From contig JAHZES010000091.1 of NCBI GenBank assembly GCA_019421725.1, forward strand, positions 1 to 8,131: a DNA stretch of 8,131 nt, given 5' to 3'. This document shows positions 1 to 6,565 of this stretch, piece by piece. Each line of letters starts with the position of its first letter. Within the stretch, counting starts at the first letter, position 1. Position numbers and translations under genes: made by a program. The DNA is from Clostridiales bacterium (lineage in GTDB: Bacteria; Bacillota; Clostridia; Oscillospirales; Acutalibacteraceae). Under the pieces are notes generated by a model. It was not told where the DNA came from, made no database searches, and saw only the letters and a program-made list of their open reading frames with translations.

Positions 1-663
1 CATGCGCTGGACACCGGAGAGTCTCTCGCTGAGATCGACGTTCGACGGGCGCTGCTTGGCCGTGGGATCATGGTGATCCCCTGCGTCAATCCGGACGGGG
101 TTGAAATTTCCCTTTACGGACCGGATGCCGCACTGGAGCTGAGAGAAAGCGTGCTCGCCATCTCCGGCGGCGATACGCGCCGTTGGCAGGCAAATGCACG
201 CGGGGTCGACCTGAACCACAATTACGACGCAGGCTGGTACATTCTGCGCCAACTGGAAACCAACAGCGGCATTACCGGACCGTCTCCCACCCGCTACGGC
301 GGCCCTGCGCCGGAAAGCGAGCCCGAAACGCAGCTCCTGACGATGCTTTGCCGCACCGTACCGTTCCGCCATGTGCTTGCGTTCCACAGCCAGGGAGAAG
401 AAATTTACTGGAAGTACGGCGCCGTCACTCCCCACCGCTCCCTGCTGATGACACGCATTTTCGCCGTTACCAGCGGCTACACTCCTTCAATGGCGGAGGG
501 GCTTGCGTCCCACGGCGGATTTAAGGACTGGTTTATCCACGAATTCCGCCGCCCGGGTTTCACCATCGAAATCGGCAAGGGAGAAAATCCCCTTCCCATC
601 ACCGACCTTGACGCAATTTACCGCCGGTTGGAGGAGATGATGACACTGGCAGCCATTATGTAA
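1..663 (+). CDS. M14 family zinc carboxypeptidase, C-terminal part (likely gamma-D-Glu-diaminopimelate peptidase)
   Basis: The reading frame is open from base 1, so this is the 3' part of a larger gene. The ATG at 70 is internal, because the same frame continues upstream without a stop and the family's HxxE zinc motif must lie before the window. Seen: the VNPDG and ARGVDLNHNYDAGW block (about residues 30-80 of the visible frame), a third zinc-ligand His in AFHSQGEEIYW (codon 385-387), and the catalytic Glu in FTIEIGKGEN (codon 568-570). The HSQGEEIYW and TIEIGKGE wording is typical of bacterial M14 enzymes that cut gamma-D-Glu to meso-diaminopimelate bonds in cell-wall peptides. In M14 enzymes of the carboxypeptidase A type, the residue after GVDLN is an Arg that binds the substrate carboxylate; here it is His. 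The gene ends only 2 nt before the convergent stop of the DHHW gene. The substrate is inferred from the family; localisation cannot be judged because the N-terminus is missing. Confidence 0.88.
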   Translation, partial: HALDTGESLAEIDVRRALLGRGIMVIPCVNPDGVEISLYGPDAALELRESVLAISGGDTRRWQANARGVDLNHNYDAGWYILRQLETNSGITGPSPTRYGGPAPESEPETQLLTMLCRTVPFRHVLAFHSQGEEIYWKYGAVTPHRSLLMTRIFAVTSGYTPSMAEGLASHGGFKDWFIHEFRRPGFTIEIGKGENPLPITDLDAIYRRLEEMMTLAAIM

Positions 664-665
664 GA

Positions 666-1916
666 TCAGCTGTTCAGCCTGGCCTGCAGCGTCTTTGCCA
701 AACTGACGGAGGCCTGCACATTGTTCAGGATTAGTGCATCCGTAATGCCGTACTGGGAGATCAGCGCGGCTGCCGAGTGTTTGTCGGAGCGGATATCTAC
801 CACAATAATTTCTTCATAATAGTCGATCATATACGGCACAAAGGCATTGCCGTACGATTCCTTGAAAACCATCAGACGTCTGCCGTTCTTATTGGCCGTT
901 ACAATGTCTGTAAACGGTTGATCGCCGCAGAGAAACATTCCGGCGTAGGAATTGGCATTTTTATTGATCGCAGTACCGGAATACGTTTTTCCGCCGTTCT
1001 GATACGTCATGGTATAGGAAGTCTGCGGCAGGTGTCCGACGGTATAGTCCAGGTTTTGCCGAAGCTTCTCTTTCAGTGAAGTGGTCGAAAAAGAATAAAG
1101 TGAACCGAGATATCCGCGGTTGACCACCGTAGCGTAGCTTTCGATCCCGCGCGGAACGATTCCGTTGGCGCTGCAGTAAGCCGCCGAAGCGTAATAAGCG
1201 CCCAGCGAGGTCCAGTGATGATCGGTACGGTAATACAGGTACTCATCCCTGTGCGCCGCCATCGTTCCAAATGCATCCACGCGCTTTACCGAAGCGTTCA
1301 ATGCCGCGTAAGTATTGGCAATATAATTCTGCTGGTTCGCACTGCAATCGGCATACCCCTTCGGCGCGTGAAACGCACAGCTTTTCGGCACCAGCGCGCA
1401 GCTTACATTCAGCGTGGGATACTTTGCCGCAAAGGCGTTCACCATTGCGGCATAACCGGCATTCCCCGCCGCAGGCACGCTGAAATATTCCAGCGCATAG
1501 TCTCCGCAGATCAGAACATTCCCCGAATACTGCGCCGCAATATTATTATGATAATGCCCGCCGGAAACCGTTTCCGCAACCTCGGGAAAAGTCGATGCCG
1601 TTTCGGTGGAGGGCTTCTGTGGCGAAACAGACTGCGCCGAAGAGGCCTGCGGCGAAGCCGGCTGCGAGGAAGGAGTCTGCGAGGAAACCGGCTGCAGGGA
1701 GACGGTCTGTGAGGAGGCGGGCTGCGAAGAATCTGTCTGTGACGAAACAGGTTCAAAAGAGCTCTCTTCCGGAGCCGATGTGGGAAGCGGCGCCGACGAA
1801 GCCGACGAGCTGACCCCGTCGGCTTCCGAGTCGTTTACGGATGCCGCCGAACCGGCGGAACAGCTGCTGGCCGCAAACACGGTCAGCAGTAAGCAAAATG
1901 CCGCAATCTTTTTCAA
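666..1916 (-). CDS. DHHW family lipoprotein, AlgX/AlgJ-like SGNH domain (downstream paralogue)
   Basis: This is a predicted secreted lipoprotein of 416 residues. It has a hydrophobic signal with a lipobox-like ASSC (Cys19), a Ser/Gln/Pro-rich linker up to about residue 105 and a globular domain from about residue 117. The domain carries YYRTDHHWTSLGAYY (Asp232-His233-His234-Trp235) and FKESYGNAFVPY (Ser354). Known of the family: the DHHW domain is related to AlgX/AlgJ, where Asp and His of a DxHW motif and a later Ser form the O-acetyl transfer triad. I infer a similar acyl-transfer or esterase role on a cell-surface polymer. The start is TTG (1914-1916). An in-frame TGA two codons upstream excludes a longer form, and the signal peptide begins exactly there. 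The gene lies 33 nt after its paralogue, with roughly half of the mature residues identical by eye. No MBOAT partner gene, common for this family, is seen in the window. Confidence 0.88.
   Translation of the reverse strand: MKKIAAFCLLLTVFAASSCSAGSAASVNDSEADGVSSSASSAPLPTSAPEESSFEPVSSQTDSSQPASSQTVSLQPVSSQTPSSQPASPQASSAQSVSPQKPSTETASTFPEVAETVSGGHYHNNIAAQYSGNVLICGDYALEYFSVPAAGNAGYAAMVNAFAAKYPTLNVSCALVPKSCAFHAPKGYADCSANQQNYIANTYAALNASVKRVDAFGTMAAHRDEYLYYRTDHHWTSLGAYYASAAYCSANGIVPRGIESYATVVNRGYLGSLYSFSTTSLKEKLRQNLDYTVGHLPQTSYTMTYQNGGKTYSGTAINKNANSYAGMFLCGDQPFTDIVTANKNGRRLMVFKESYGNAFVPYMIDYYEEIIVVDIRSDKHSAAALISQYGITDALILNNVQASVSLAKTLQARLNS
823..852 (-). repeat. 30-bp exact direct repeat, copy 1 (partner at 2113-2142)
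   Basis: The 30 bases at 823-852 are identical to those at 2113-2142. They are the longest exact match I found between the tandem DHHW genes. They encode the GNAFVPYMID stretch just after the candidate catalytic Ser. The spacing of 1290 bp equals the offset between the paralogues at this point. The match marks either recent duplication, gene conversion or strong codon-level conservation. Confidence 0.85.
1611..1745 (-). repeat. Nine tandem 15-bp units encoding S-x-Q-x-x pentapeptides
   Basis: Codons 58-102 of the downstream DHHW lipoprotein form nine consecutive five-residue units of the form Ser-(Ser/Leu/Pro/Ala)-Gln-x-x, such as SSQTD, SSQPA and SPQKP. They lie between the lipidated N-terminus and the catalytic domain. 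The units vary at the third codon base and at residues 2, 4 and 5, so the array is old or selected rather than freshly copied. It probably acts as an extended, uncharged spacer across the cell wall. The paralogue has an acidic SSEE-rich linker at the same place and no such array. Confidence 0.85.
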
Positions 1917-1925
1917 CTCTCAACG

Positions 1926-1931
1926 CCCCTC
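1926..1931 (-). promoter_or_regulatory. Ribosome binding site (GAGGGG) for the TTG-started DHHW gene
   Basis: On the minus strand GAGGGG lies 9 nt before the TTG at 1914-1916. It sits in the 33-nt gap after the upstream paralogue. This spacing, together with the in-frame TGA at 1920-1922, fixes the unusual TTG start. Confidence 0.65.
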
Positions 1932-1949
1932 TTTTCTCTGTGCTCCGGA

Positions 1950-3098
1950 TCAGGAAGCCGCCTTGGCGGCGACCCTCTGAATCTGGTTCGCATCCGCTGC
2001 CGCAAACACATTGTTGATAAACAGCACATCCGTAATTCCTTTGTCGGCAATGATTGCGGAGGTGCTCGGCGTGGTCTCGCGAATATCCACCACATAGATC
2101 TCGTCATAATAATCGATCATATACGGCACAAAGGCATTGCCGAACGATTCTTTGAAAACCAGCAGCTTTTTGCCGGTTTTGTTCTGCGTAACAATTTTAG
2201 TATACGGCTGATCACCGCAGATGAACATCATATAGCCGGAGGCCTTCTCGTTGATCGCCGAACCGGCATAATCCGTTCCGTCACGCGTATAGGTCATGGT
2301 ATAAGATGCTGCGGGCAAACGGCCGATGGTGCTGTCGGGATTCGATTTCAGACATTCCGGCTTCGGCTTGCCGCAGAAGGAATACATCGAACCGATATAA
2401 CCGTCGGTTCGAACCGTTTTATATTCATTGATGGAGCGCGGCTCAATACCGTTTGCCCTGCAGTAAGCTGCCGAGGCATAATAAGCGCCGAGCGAGGTCC
2501 AGTGATGGTCGGTACGGTAATACATATATTCACCCGTATGTGGCGTCATCTCGCCCATCACATCGACGGTATTTACGCCACTCATCAGCTGATACGTTCC
2601 GTCAATAAACTTTTTCTGAATTTCATACTGCTTGGAAATGGTGTTCTTGCTCGCTTCCTTCAGGTTGGAAAAGCTGGTGGGAATATTGAATGCAGAGCTT
2701 TTCGGAATAATGGCACAGGAAACATTCAGCTTTGGATGTTTGGCCGCAAAATCCGAAACTGTCTTTGCATAAGCCGCGTTTGCCGCCGAACTGAAAATTT
2801 CCAACGCGTAATCGCCGCAAACAAGTACATACTGCGAATAATAGGCGGGCGTATTGTTGTTGTAATGGCCGCCGACTACGGTATCGGTCACGTCTCCGAC
2901 CGGCGCGGGCGGCGCACTGGAAACTGGTTCACTGGAGGCTTCCTCGCTGGAGGCGCTTTCCTCGGAAGACACCGCAGCAGACGATGTGCTTTGCTCGCTC
3001 TGCGCCGACTTTGAGGTCGTACCGAAAATGGCGTCACAGCCGCAAAACATCCCTGCGCAAATTGCGGCCACAAGAAGCATTGCTATTTTTTGTTTCAT
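1950..3098 (-). CDS. DHHW family lipoprotein, AlgX/AlgJ-like SGNH domain (upstream paralogue)
   Basis: This is a predicted lipoprotein of 382 residues. Its hydrophobic signal ends in FCGC (likely lipidated Cys21), followed by a Ser/Glu-rich linker (about 30-65) and a DHHW domain from about residue 74. Motifs are YYRTDHHWTSLGAYY (Asp197-His198-His199-Trp200) and FKESFGNAFVPY (Ser318). They match the downstream paralogue almost residue for residue, as do GGHY, CGDYALE, NVSCA and CGDQP. Four Cys are shared by both copies (94, 128, 213, 294 here). This copy alone has an extra CGKPKPEC pair (242, 249), which could form a disulfide. The ATG is preceded by AAGGAAAGG at suitable distance. The proposed role is transfer or removal of acyl groups on an extracellular glycan or teichoic acid, inferred from the AlgX/AlgJ relationship; the substrate is unknown. 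It lies 100 nt downstream of the DUF1015 gene and may share its transcript. Confidence 0.9.
   Translation of the reverse strand: MKQKIAMLLVAAICAGMFCGCDAIFGTTSKSAQSEQSTSSAAVSSEESASSEEASSEPVSSAPPAPVGDVTDTVVGGHYNNNTPAYYSQYVLVCGDYALEIFSSAANAAYAKTVSDFAAKHPKLNVSCAIIPKSSAFNIPTSFSNLKEASKNTISKQYEIQKKFIDGTYQLMSGVNTVDVMGEMTPHTGEYMYYRTDHHWTSLGAYYASAAYCRANGIEPRSINEYKTVRTDGYIGSMYSFCGKPKPECLKSNPDSTIGRLPAASYTMTYTRDGTDYAGSAINEKASGYMMFICGDQPYTKIVTQNKTGKKLLVFKESFGNAFVPYMIDYYDEIYVVDIRETTPSTSAIIADKGITDVLFINNVFAAADANQIQRVAAKAAS
2113..2142 (-). repeat. 30-bp exact direct repeat, copy 2 (partner at 823-852)
   Basis: Second copy of the exact match between the tandem DHHW genes, at the same codons of the upstream paralogue. 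Confidence 0.85.
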
Positions 3099-3121
3099 AT
3101 CAAACTACCTTTCCTTAATTC

Positions 3122-3137
3122 GTTGAAGTTTTTCAAC
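3122..3137. other. Small inverted repeat GTTGAA-N4-TTCAAC upstream of the DHHW Shine-Dalgarno
   Basis: This perfect 6-bp inverted repeat with a 4-nt loop lies directly before the AAGGAAAGG ribosome site of the upstream DHHW gene. It could be a small operator or an mRNA hairpin. No convincing promoter elements are visible around it, and a chance origin is possible. Confidence 0.35.
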
Positions 3138-3146
3138 TTACGCAAA

Positions 3147-3164
3147 CGTTCCCCTGCGGGAACG
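3147..3164 (-). terminator. Hairpin with 7-bp stem between DUF1015 and DHHW genes; possible weak terminator
   Basis: CGTTCCC and GGGAACG form a perfect 7-bp stem around a 4-nt loop. On the minus strand it is followed only by TTTGCG, so the U-tract is too short for a strong intrinsic terminator. It may attenuate read-through from the DUF1015 gene, or protect an mRNA end. It is placed 35 nt after the DUF1015 stop and 48 nt before the DHHW start. Confidence 0.4.
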
Positions 3165-3198
3165 GCGACTCCTCTGCAACATATGCTCACCGCAGGCT

Positions 3199-4479
3199 TT
3201 ATTTCAGCCGGTTCATCACAAGGCCGGTAATCAGCTTGGGATAAAAATAAGTCGATTTCTGCGGCATTTTTTCGCCCGCAGCGGCAACGTCCCGAATCTC
3301 TTCCACACGGGTGGGATTCAGAATAAAGGCACACTGCGCCGTTCCCTGACGAACGCTGGAAAGCGCTTCGTCAAAAATTTTCGTATACGTCAGGTTGATC
3401 TGCTGCGCCATATTTTCACGGTCGATTCCCAACACACGCTCCAGCACCAAAGTGTGCAGCACGGAAACGTCCAGTTCCCGCAGCGCCTTGCTTTTGCCCG
3501 GCAGCATCTGCTCCATTACGGAAACATCCCGCAGCACCAGTTGAGTCCAACCGGATCCACCCGCATAAAAACCGAACGCCTTTTTCCCCTGCCGGTACAT
3601 CTTTTCCAGTGCGTCTTCCATCGAAGCGGCATCGTCCATTTCGGTCACATCAAAAAACTCTGCACAGCGGCGCTTCACCTCTTCTGCGTTGAACGACTTC
3701 AATCCGCGAACCAATCTGTGCGTTGGGAACACCACCAAACCGGGATCCGCCATATCGACCAGCATCATCATCACAGAGTCCACGTCGTCGCCCGGAACAG
3801 AGATCCCCTGTTCACGGCACCAATTGCGGAAATTCAGCGCAGTTTCATAACGATGGTGACCGTCGGCAATATACAGCTTTTTGTCGGCAAACGAGCGGCA
3901 GAGTGCGTCCACCTGTTCCGACTGCTTTGCAATCCACAGCCGATGCGTCACACCTTCGCCGTCAGTCATCTCCACGTCCGGCGTTCCGGCAGAAAGCTCT
4001 GCGATCAGCGCCGCAGCGGTGCGCTGTTCATCCATGTAAAGTGAATAAATCTGGCTGAAATTGCAGAACGTGTGCTGCATCAACGCAAAACGGTCCGCTT
4101 TCGCTTTGGAGAGCGTCTCCTCATGCGGTAAAACGATTCCTTTGGAAAATTCCTCAAGATGCACTCTGCAGATAAAGCCGCGAAAGCTCATTCTTCTGCC
4201 GCGTGCCGTAAACTCCTCTTCGTAAATATAAACAGCGGGCGTTTCATCCCGTTTCAGGATCCCCTTCTGCAGCCATTCTTCCAGCGTTCTGCCCGCCTGC
4301 ACATAAGGTTCTTCTCCGCGCGGCAGCTCTAACCGGATCACATTATACGGATTTTCGCGCAAAAAGGCTTCGCGCTGCTCCTCGTTGATAATATCGTATG
4401 GCGGGCAAGTCAACGTTTCAATTTTCCCCGCATTTTCTGTCTGATAGCGCAGTGCGCAAAACGGTGCGATCTGAGCCAT
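3199..4479 (-). CDS. DUF1015 family protein (possible ParB/SerK-like nucleotide-dependent enzyme)
   Basis: This is a soluble protein of 426 residues, close to the usual length of the DUF1015 family. Seen: an N-terminal FCALRY and CPPYDII (25-31), NPYNVIRLELPRGE (43-56), VLPHEET (116-122), the hallmark YIADGHHRYETAL (203-215) and VVFPTHRLV (249-257). There is no signal peptide or membrane segment. Known of the family: members often sit beside serA and serC in Clostridium and have been annotated as related to the ParB/Spo0J superfamily. The DGHHR motif resembles that of ParB/Srx-fold serine kinases (SerK type). A role in serine or phosphoserine metabolism is therefore possible, but it is inference, and no serA or serC lies in this window. 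The ATG has a near-perfect AAAGGAGG 8 nt upstream and a promoter about 100 nt upstream. The two DHHW lipoprotein genes follow on the same strand. Confidence 0.88.
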   Translation of the reverse strand: MAQIAPFCALRYQTENAGKIETLTCPPYDIINEEQREAFLRENPYNVIRLELPRGEEPYVQAGRTLEEWLQKGILKRDETPAVYIYEEEFTARGRRMSFRGFICRVHLEEFSKGIVLPHEETLSKAKADRFALMQHTFCNFSQIYSLYMDEQRTAAALIAELSAGTPDVEMTDGEGVTHRLWIAKQSEQVDALCRSFADKKLYIADGHHRYETALNFRNWCREQGISVPGDDVDSVMMMLVDMADPGLVVFPTHRLVRGLKSFNAEEVKRRCAEFFDVTEMDDAASMEDALEKMYRQGKKAFGFYAGGSGWTQLVLRDVSVMEQMLPGKSKALRELDVSVLHTLVLERVLGIDRENMAQQINLTYTKIFDEALSSVRQGTAQCAFILNPTRVEEIRDVAAAGEKMPQKSTYFYPKLITGLVMNRLK

Positions 4480-4487
4480 TAAAAATT

Positions 4488-4495
4488 CCTCCTTT
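4488..4495 (-). promoter_or_regulatory. Strong Shine-Dalgarno (AAAGGAGG) of the DUF1015 gene
   Basis: On the minus strand AAAGGAGG lies 8 nt before the ATG at 4477-4479. It is the best ribosome site in the window and settles the start. Confidence 0.85.
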
Positions 4496-4586
4496 GTTGA
4501 TTCGAAATAACCCGAAGCCCGGAAAACAGAAAGCAGAATTGCTTATAAAACAATCCGGCTTAACGATTTTCGCCTTCGTCTGTTTC

Positions 4587-4615
4587 ATTGTAATCCACAA
4601 CCGCCGAAAAAGCAA
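4587..4615 (-). promoter_or_regulatory. Candidate sigma-A-type promoter, TTGCTT-17-TACAAT
   Basis: Read on the minus strand, TTGCTT (4610-4615) and TACAAT (4587-4592) are separated by exactly 17 nt. Transcription would begin near 4580, giving an untranslated leader of about 100 nt before the DUF1015 ATG. It sits in the 172-nt gap after the YaiI gene, the longest non-coding stretch in the window. No clear terminator for the YaiI transcript is visible in that gap. Confidence 0.6.
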
Positions 4616-4651
4616 CAAAGACGACGATTCGAAACGTGACCGTGCTGAAAT

Positions 4652-5098
4652 TCAGTCCTGCTGCAGCAGCCGGCAAAGCGCCGCACGAAAAGCTTCGTCG
4701 TCACCGGCCGTACGTTTTTTTACTGCGGCGCTCCGCTTTCCCGCACGGCGGGCCTTTTGCCCAAGATGCCGCTCGAACAGCAGCCGGTCAATATTCTCTC
4801 CCGTATACTCCATGCCGTTCTGATGCAGCGCCAGACAACCGCGGCCCAGCGCCATTGCCGCCACACCGTAATCCTGTGTCACCGCCAGATCGCCGGGGCG
4901 CATCAGGTTGGCCATCCGAAGGTCGGCACTGTCGCGCGCCTTATCCACAATAACCACTGTGCTGTAGCCATCGCTAATCTCATGACAGGTATCGCACACC
5001 ATCACGACCGGAATCCCTCGCGTCTTTGCCTCTTGCACGACGATCTCCCTGACGGGACAGGCATCTGCATCCACCAGAATCTGCCTGACGCCGCTCAT
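4652..5098 (-). CDS. YaiI/YqxD family protein (UPF0178, DUF188)
   Basis: This is a soluble protein of 148 residues, the usual size for the family. Seen: the hallmark VDADACPVREIV near the N-terminus (Asp10, Asp12), VDKARDSADLRMANL in the middle, GDLAVTQDYGVAAMAL around 90-105, and a basic C-terminal stretch (QKARRAGKRSAAVKKR). The conserved acidic residues recall PIN/NYN-type nuclease folds, but no activity has been established for this family as far as I know. Its ATG overlaps the TGA of the upstream amidohydrolase gene (ATGA), and its own ribosome site is weak and distant. It is therefore probably translated by coupling. It is the last gene of the apparent operon that begins with the Rnf-like genes. 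Confidence 0.92.
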   Translation of the reverse strand: MSGVRQILVDADACPVREIVVQEAKTRGIPVVMVCDTCHEISDGYSTVVIVDKARDSADLRMANLMRPGDLAVTQDYGVAAMALGRGCLALHQNGMEYTGENIDRLLFERHLGQKARRAGKRSAAVKKRTAGDDEAFRAALCRLLQQD

Positions 5099-5892
5099 GA
5101 CTTTTCAAGCCTCAGCAGCCGAACGGCATTTTCACCGAGAATCTTCTGCCGCAGCCGCTCGGAAATCGGCAGCGCACAAAAACGCTCCAAAGCCGCCTTC
5201 TGGTCGTCCCACGGGGTATCCGTCGCAAACAGCAACCGCTCCGGATCGTGGTTCTGCAGAATGCGCAGAACCTGCGCCTGCGGGTAATGCCCCAACAGAC
5301 TGGTATCCATATATACTCCGCTGCCGACCAAACAGCGCTCCACGTCGTCCAAATAGCCGAATCCACCGCAATGCGCCGCCACAATTCTTGCCTCCGGCAG
5401 CTGCTCCGCCACCCGGGCGATCCTCTCCGGCGTGCAGTGATGCACCAGCGGAAAGGACGGATCCATCCCCGCGTGCAGAACAATAATCAGGCCGAGCGAG
5501 GCTGCCTCCTGCAAAATCTCAATCATATGCGGCTCATCAATAAAATGCCCCTGAAAATCAGGATGAAATTTTACGCCGTAAAGACCCATGGAGCGGATCT
5601 CCTCCAGCACGCCGCGCCAGTCGGGACAATCCGGATGCACGCTGCCGAAAGAGAGGATTCCGCTTTTCCCGTTCCATTCCGCAGCAAACCGGTTTACCGA
5701 AGTTACCTGCGACGGCTTGGTCGCAATGGGCAGCAGTACGGATCGGTCAACGCCTGCCCGGCGCATGGAGGCAACAAGCGCTTCCGCCGTTCCTTCCCGG
5801 TAAGCAGGCTCTCCGCTGGAGGCTTCCAGCGAGGCAATTGCTCTGGCAGCAATTTTTTGCGGAAAGGCATGGGTATGAAAATCGATAACCAT
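5095..5892 (-). CDS. Amidohydrolase-2 family metal-dependent hydrolase (TIM barrel)
   Basis: This is a soluble protein of 265 residues. Metal-site motifs appear in the expected order: DFHTHAFP (His6, His8), YGVKFHPDFQGH (His110), IVLHAG (His140), VAAHCGGFG (His174) and LLFATDTPWDD (Asp225). It ends with the usual GENAVRLLRL helix. The family includes hydrolases and decarboxylases of the aminocarboxymuconate-semialdehyde decarboxylase type; the substrate here cannot be told from the sequence. The ATG at 5890-5892 is preceded by an AAAGGAT element. The gene lies 52 nt after the RnfA-like gene and overlaps the YaiI gene by 4 nt, so the three are probably co-transcribed. In standard clostridial rnf clusters RnfB would follow RnfA at this place. 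Confidence 0.9.
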   Translation of the reverse strand: MVIDFHTHAFPQKIAARAIASLEASSGEPAYREGTAEALVASMRRAGVDRSVLLPIATKPSQVTSVNRFAAEWNGKSGILSFGSVHPDCPDWRGVLEEIRSMGLYGVKFHPDFQGHFIDEPHMIEILQEAASLGLIIVLHAGMDPSFPLVHHCTPERIARVAEQLPEARIVAAHCGGFGYLDDVERCLVGSGVYMDTSLLGHYPQAQVLRILQNHDPERLLFATDTPWDDQKAALERFCALPISERLRQKILGENAVRLLRLEKS

Positions 5893-5944
5893 TCGAAAAT
5901 CTCATCCTTTCGGGAGCTTCTGGGCACGGTCCATTCGGCCTCAT

Positions 5945-6541
5945 TTACATCGTAAAGCCCGTCCCTCCCGTAAAGCCGACAAACACCATTGCCAAAATAC
6001 CGATATAGATCAGCAGGGAAGGCAGCCCGAGAAAACAGCGATCCATGTCCGGATTGCCGATTCGGCGGATCCCTTCAGCGATCAGCAGAGTTGCCAGCAG
6101 AAACCCGATCCCGGTGCCAACGGAAAAACCGACCATTGTAGAAAGACTTACTGTATAAACGCTGCCGGCAGTTCCCAACAGCATGACGATGCTGTTGAAG
6201 GCGCAGCCGGGCAATATCTCCTTTAAGTAAATAAAAAGCGGCTTGTGTATCAAATTTGCAAGCAGCAGTATCAACAGATACGCCGCAGCGAGAAACAGGA
6301 TCGGCGGCAGCATGCGGATAGTTTCAAGCGCCGGTACGGCCTGCAGCAATTTGCGCGAAACAACGGAGCCAAGCAGCCCTATCAGCGAAAAAAGCGCCAC
6401 CAGACCGGCGCCCGGCAAAATTTGCTTCGGCTTTGCCGCCGCGCGAATCGCTCTGTCGGCGCCGACTCCCGCCGTAAAAATCAGATTCTGGGCAAAGGCG
6501 GCCAGCAATGCATAAATCATAAGCTGCATTATTTGTCTCAT
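5945..6541 (-). CDS. RnfA-like (Rnf/Nqr domain) integral membrane subunit, divergent
   Basis: This is a protein of 198 residues with about six hydrophobic segments, the length expected for RnfA (about 190). The ending PFRG..ALITAGL..LAF.GF of RnfA is matched by RCFLGLPSLLIYIGILAMVFVGFTG, and the middle LPLITTNC block by EILPGCAFNSIVMLLG (108-123). In canonical RnfA, one Cys near residue 25 (FLGLCPF) and one in TNC bind the iron site shared with RnfE. Here the first block reads TAGVGADRA with no Cys, and the second reads FNS (Asn116-Ser117); a Cys is present four residues earlier (Cys113). The ATG has GGGAGG 9 nt upstream. The gene lies 24 nt after the RnfE-like gene. If it works in an Rnf-type complex, it would be in the cytoplasmic membrane. 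Sequence divergence makes the redox role uncertain. Confidence 0.78.
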   Translation of the reverse strand: MRQIMQLMIYALLAAFAQNLIFTAGVGADRAIRAAAKPKQILPGAGLVALFSLIGLLGSVVSRKLLQAVPALETIRMLPPILFLAAAYLLILLLANLIHKPLFIYLKEILPGCAFNSIVMLLGTAGSVYTVSLSTMVGFSVGTGIGFLLATLLIAEGIRRIGNPDMDRCFLGLPSLLIYIGILAMVFVGFTGGTGFTM

Positions 6542-6565
6542 CGCAGCGATCCTCCCTTTTGAAAA

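Noticed and set aside
640..720. Bidirectional terminator at the convergent junction
   Set aside because: No stem followed by a T-run is present on either strand; the sequence is coding to within 2 nt.
1606..1980. Plus-strand ORF of 124 codons with a regular Cys/Glu pattern
   Set aside because: It is the antisense of the 15-bp repeats of the DHHW linker; the periodic Cys comes from the complement of the repeated codons. No ribosome site, and the minus-strand frame is clearly the gene.
4418..4618. Small minus-strand ORF of 66 codons in the gap before the DUF1015 gene, possible leader peptide
   Set aside because: Its start lies in or before the predicted promoter, its better internal ATG overlaps the -10 box, and it runs 62 nt into the DUF1015 gene in another frame.
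4616..4651. Terminator after the YaiI gene
   Set aside because: There are T-rich stretches on the minus strand but no GC-rich stem before them.
5248..5955. Plus-strand ORF of 235 codons across the amidohydrolase gene
   Set aside because: Antisense shadow of a gene with all metal-site motifs; the translation shows no recognisable domain.
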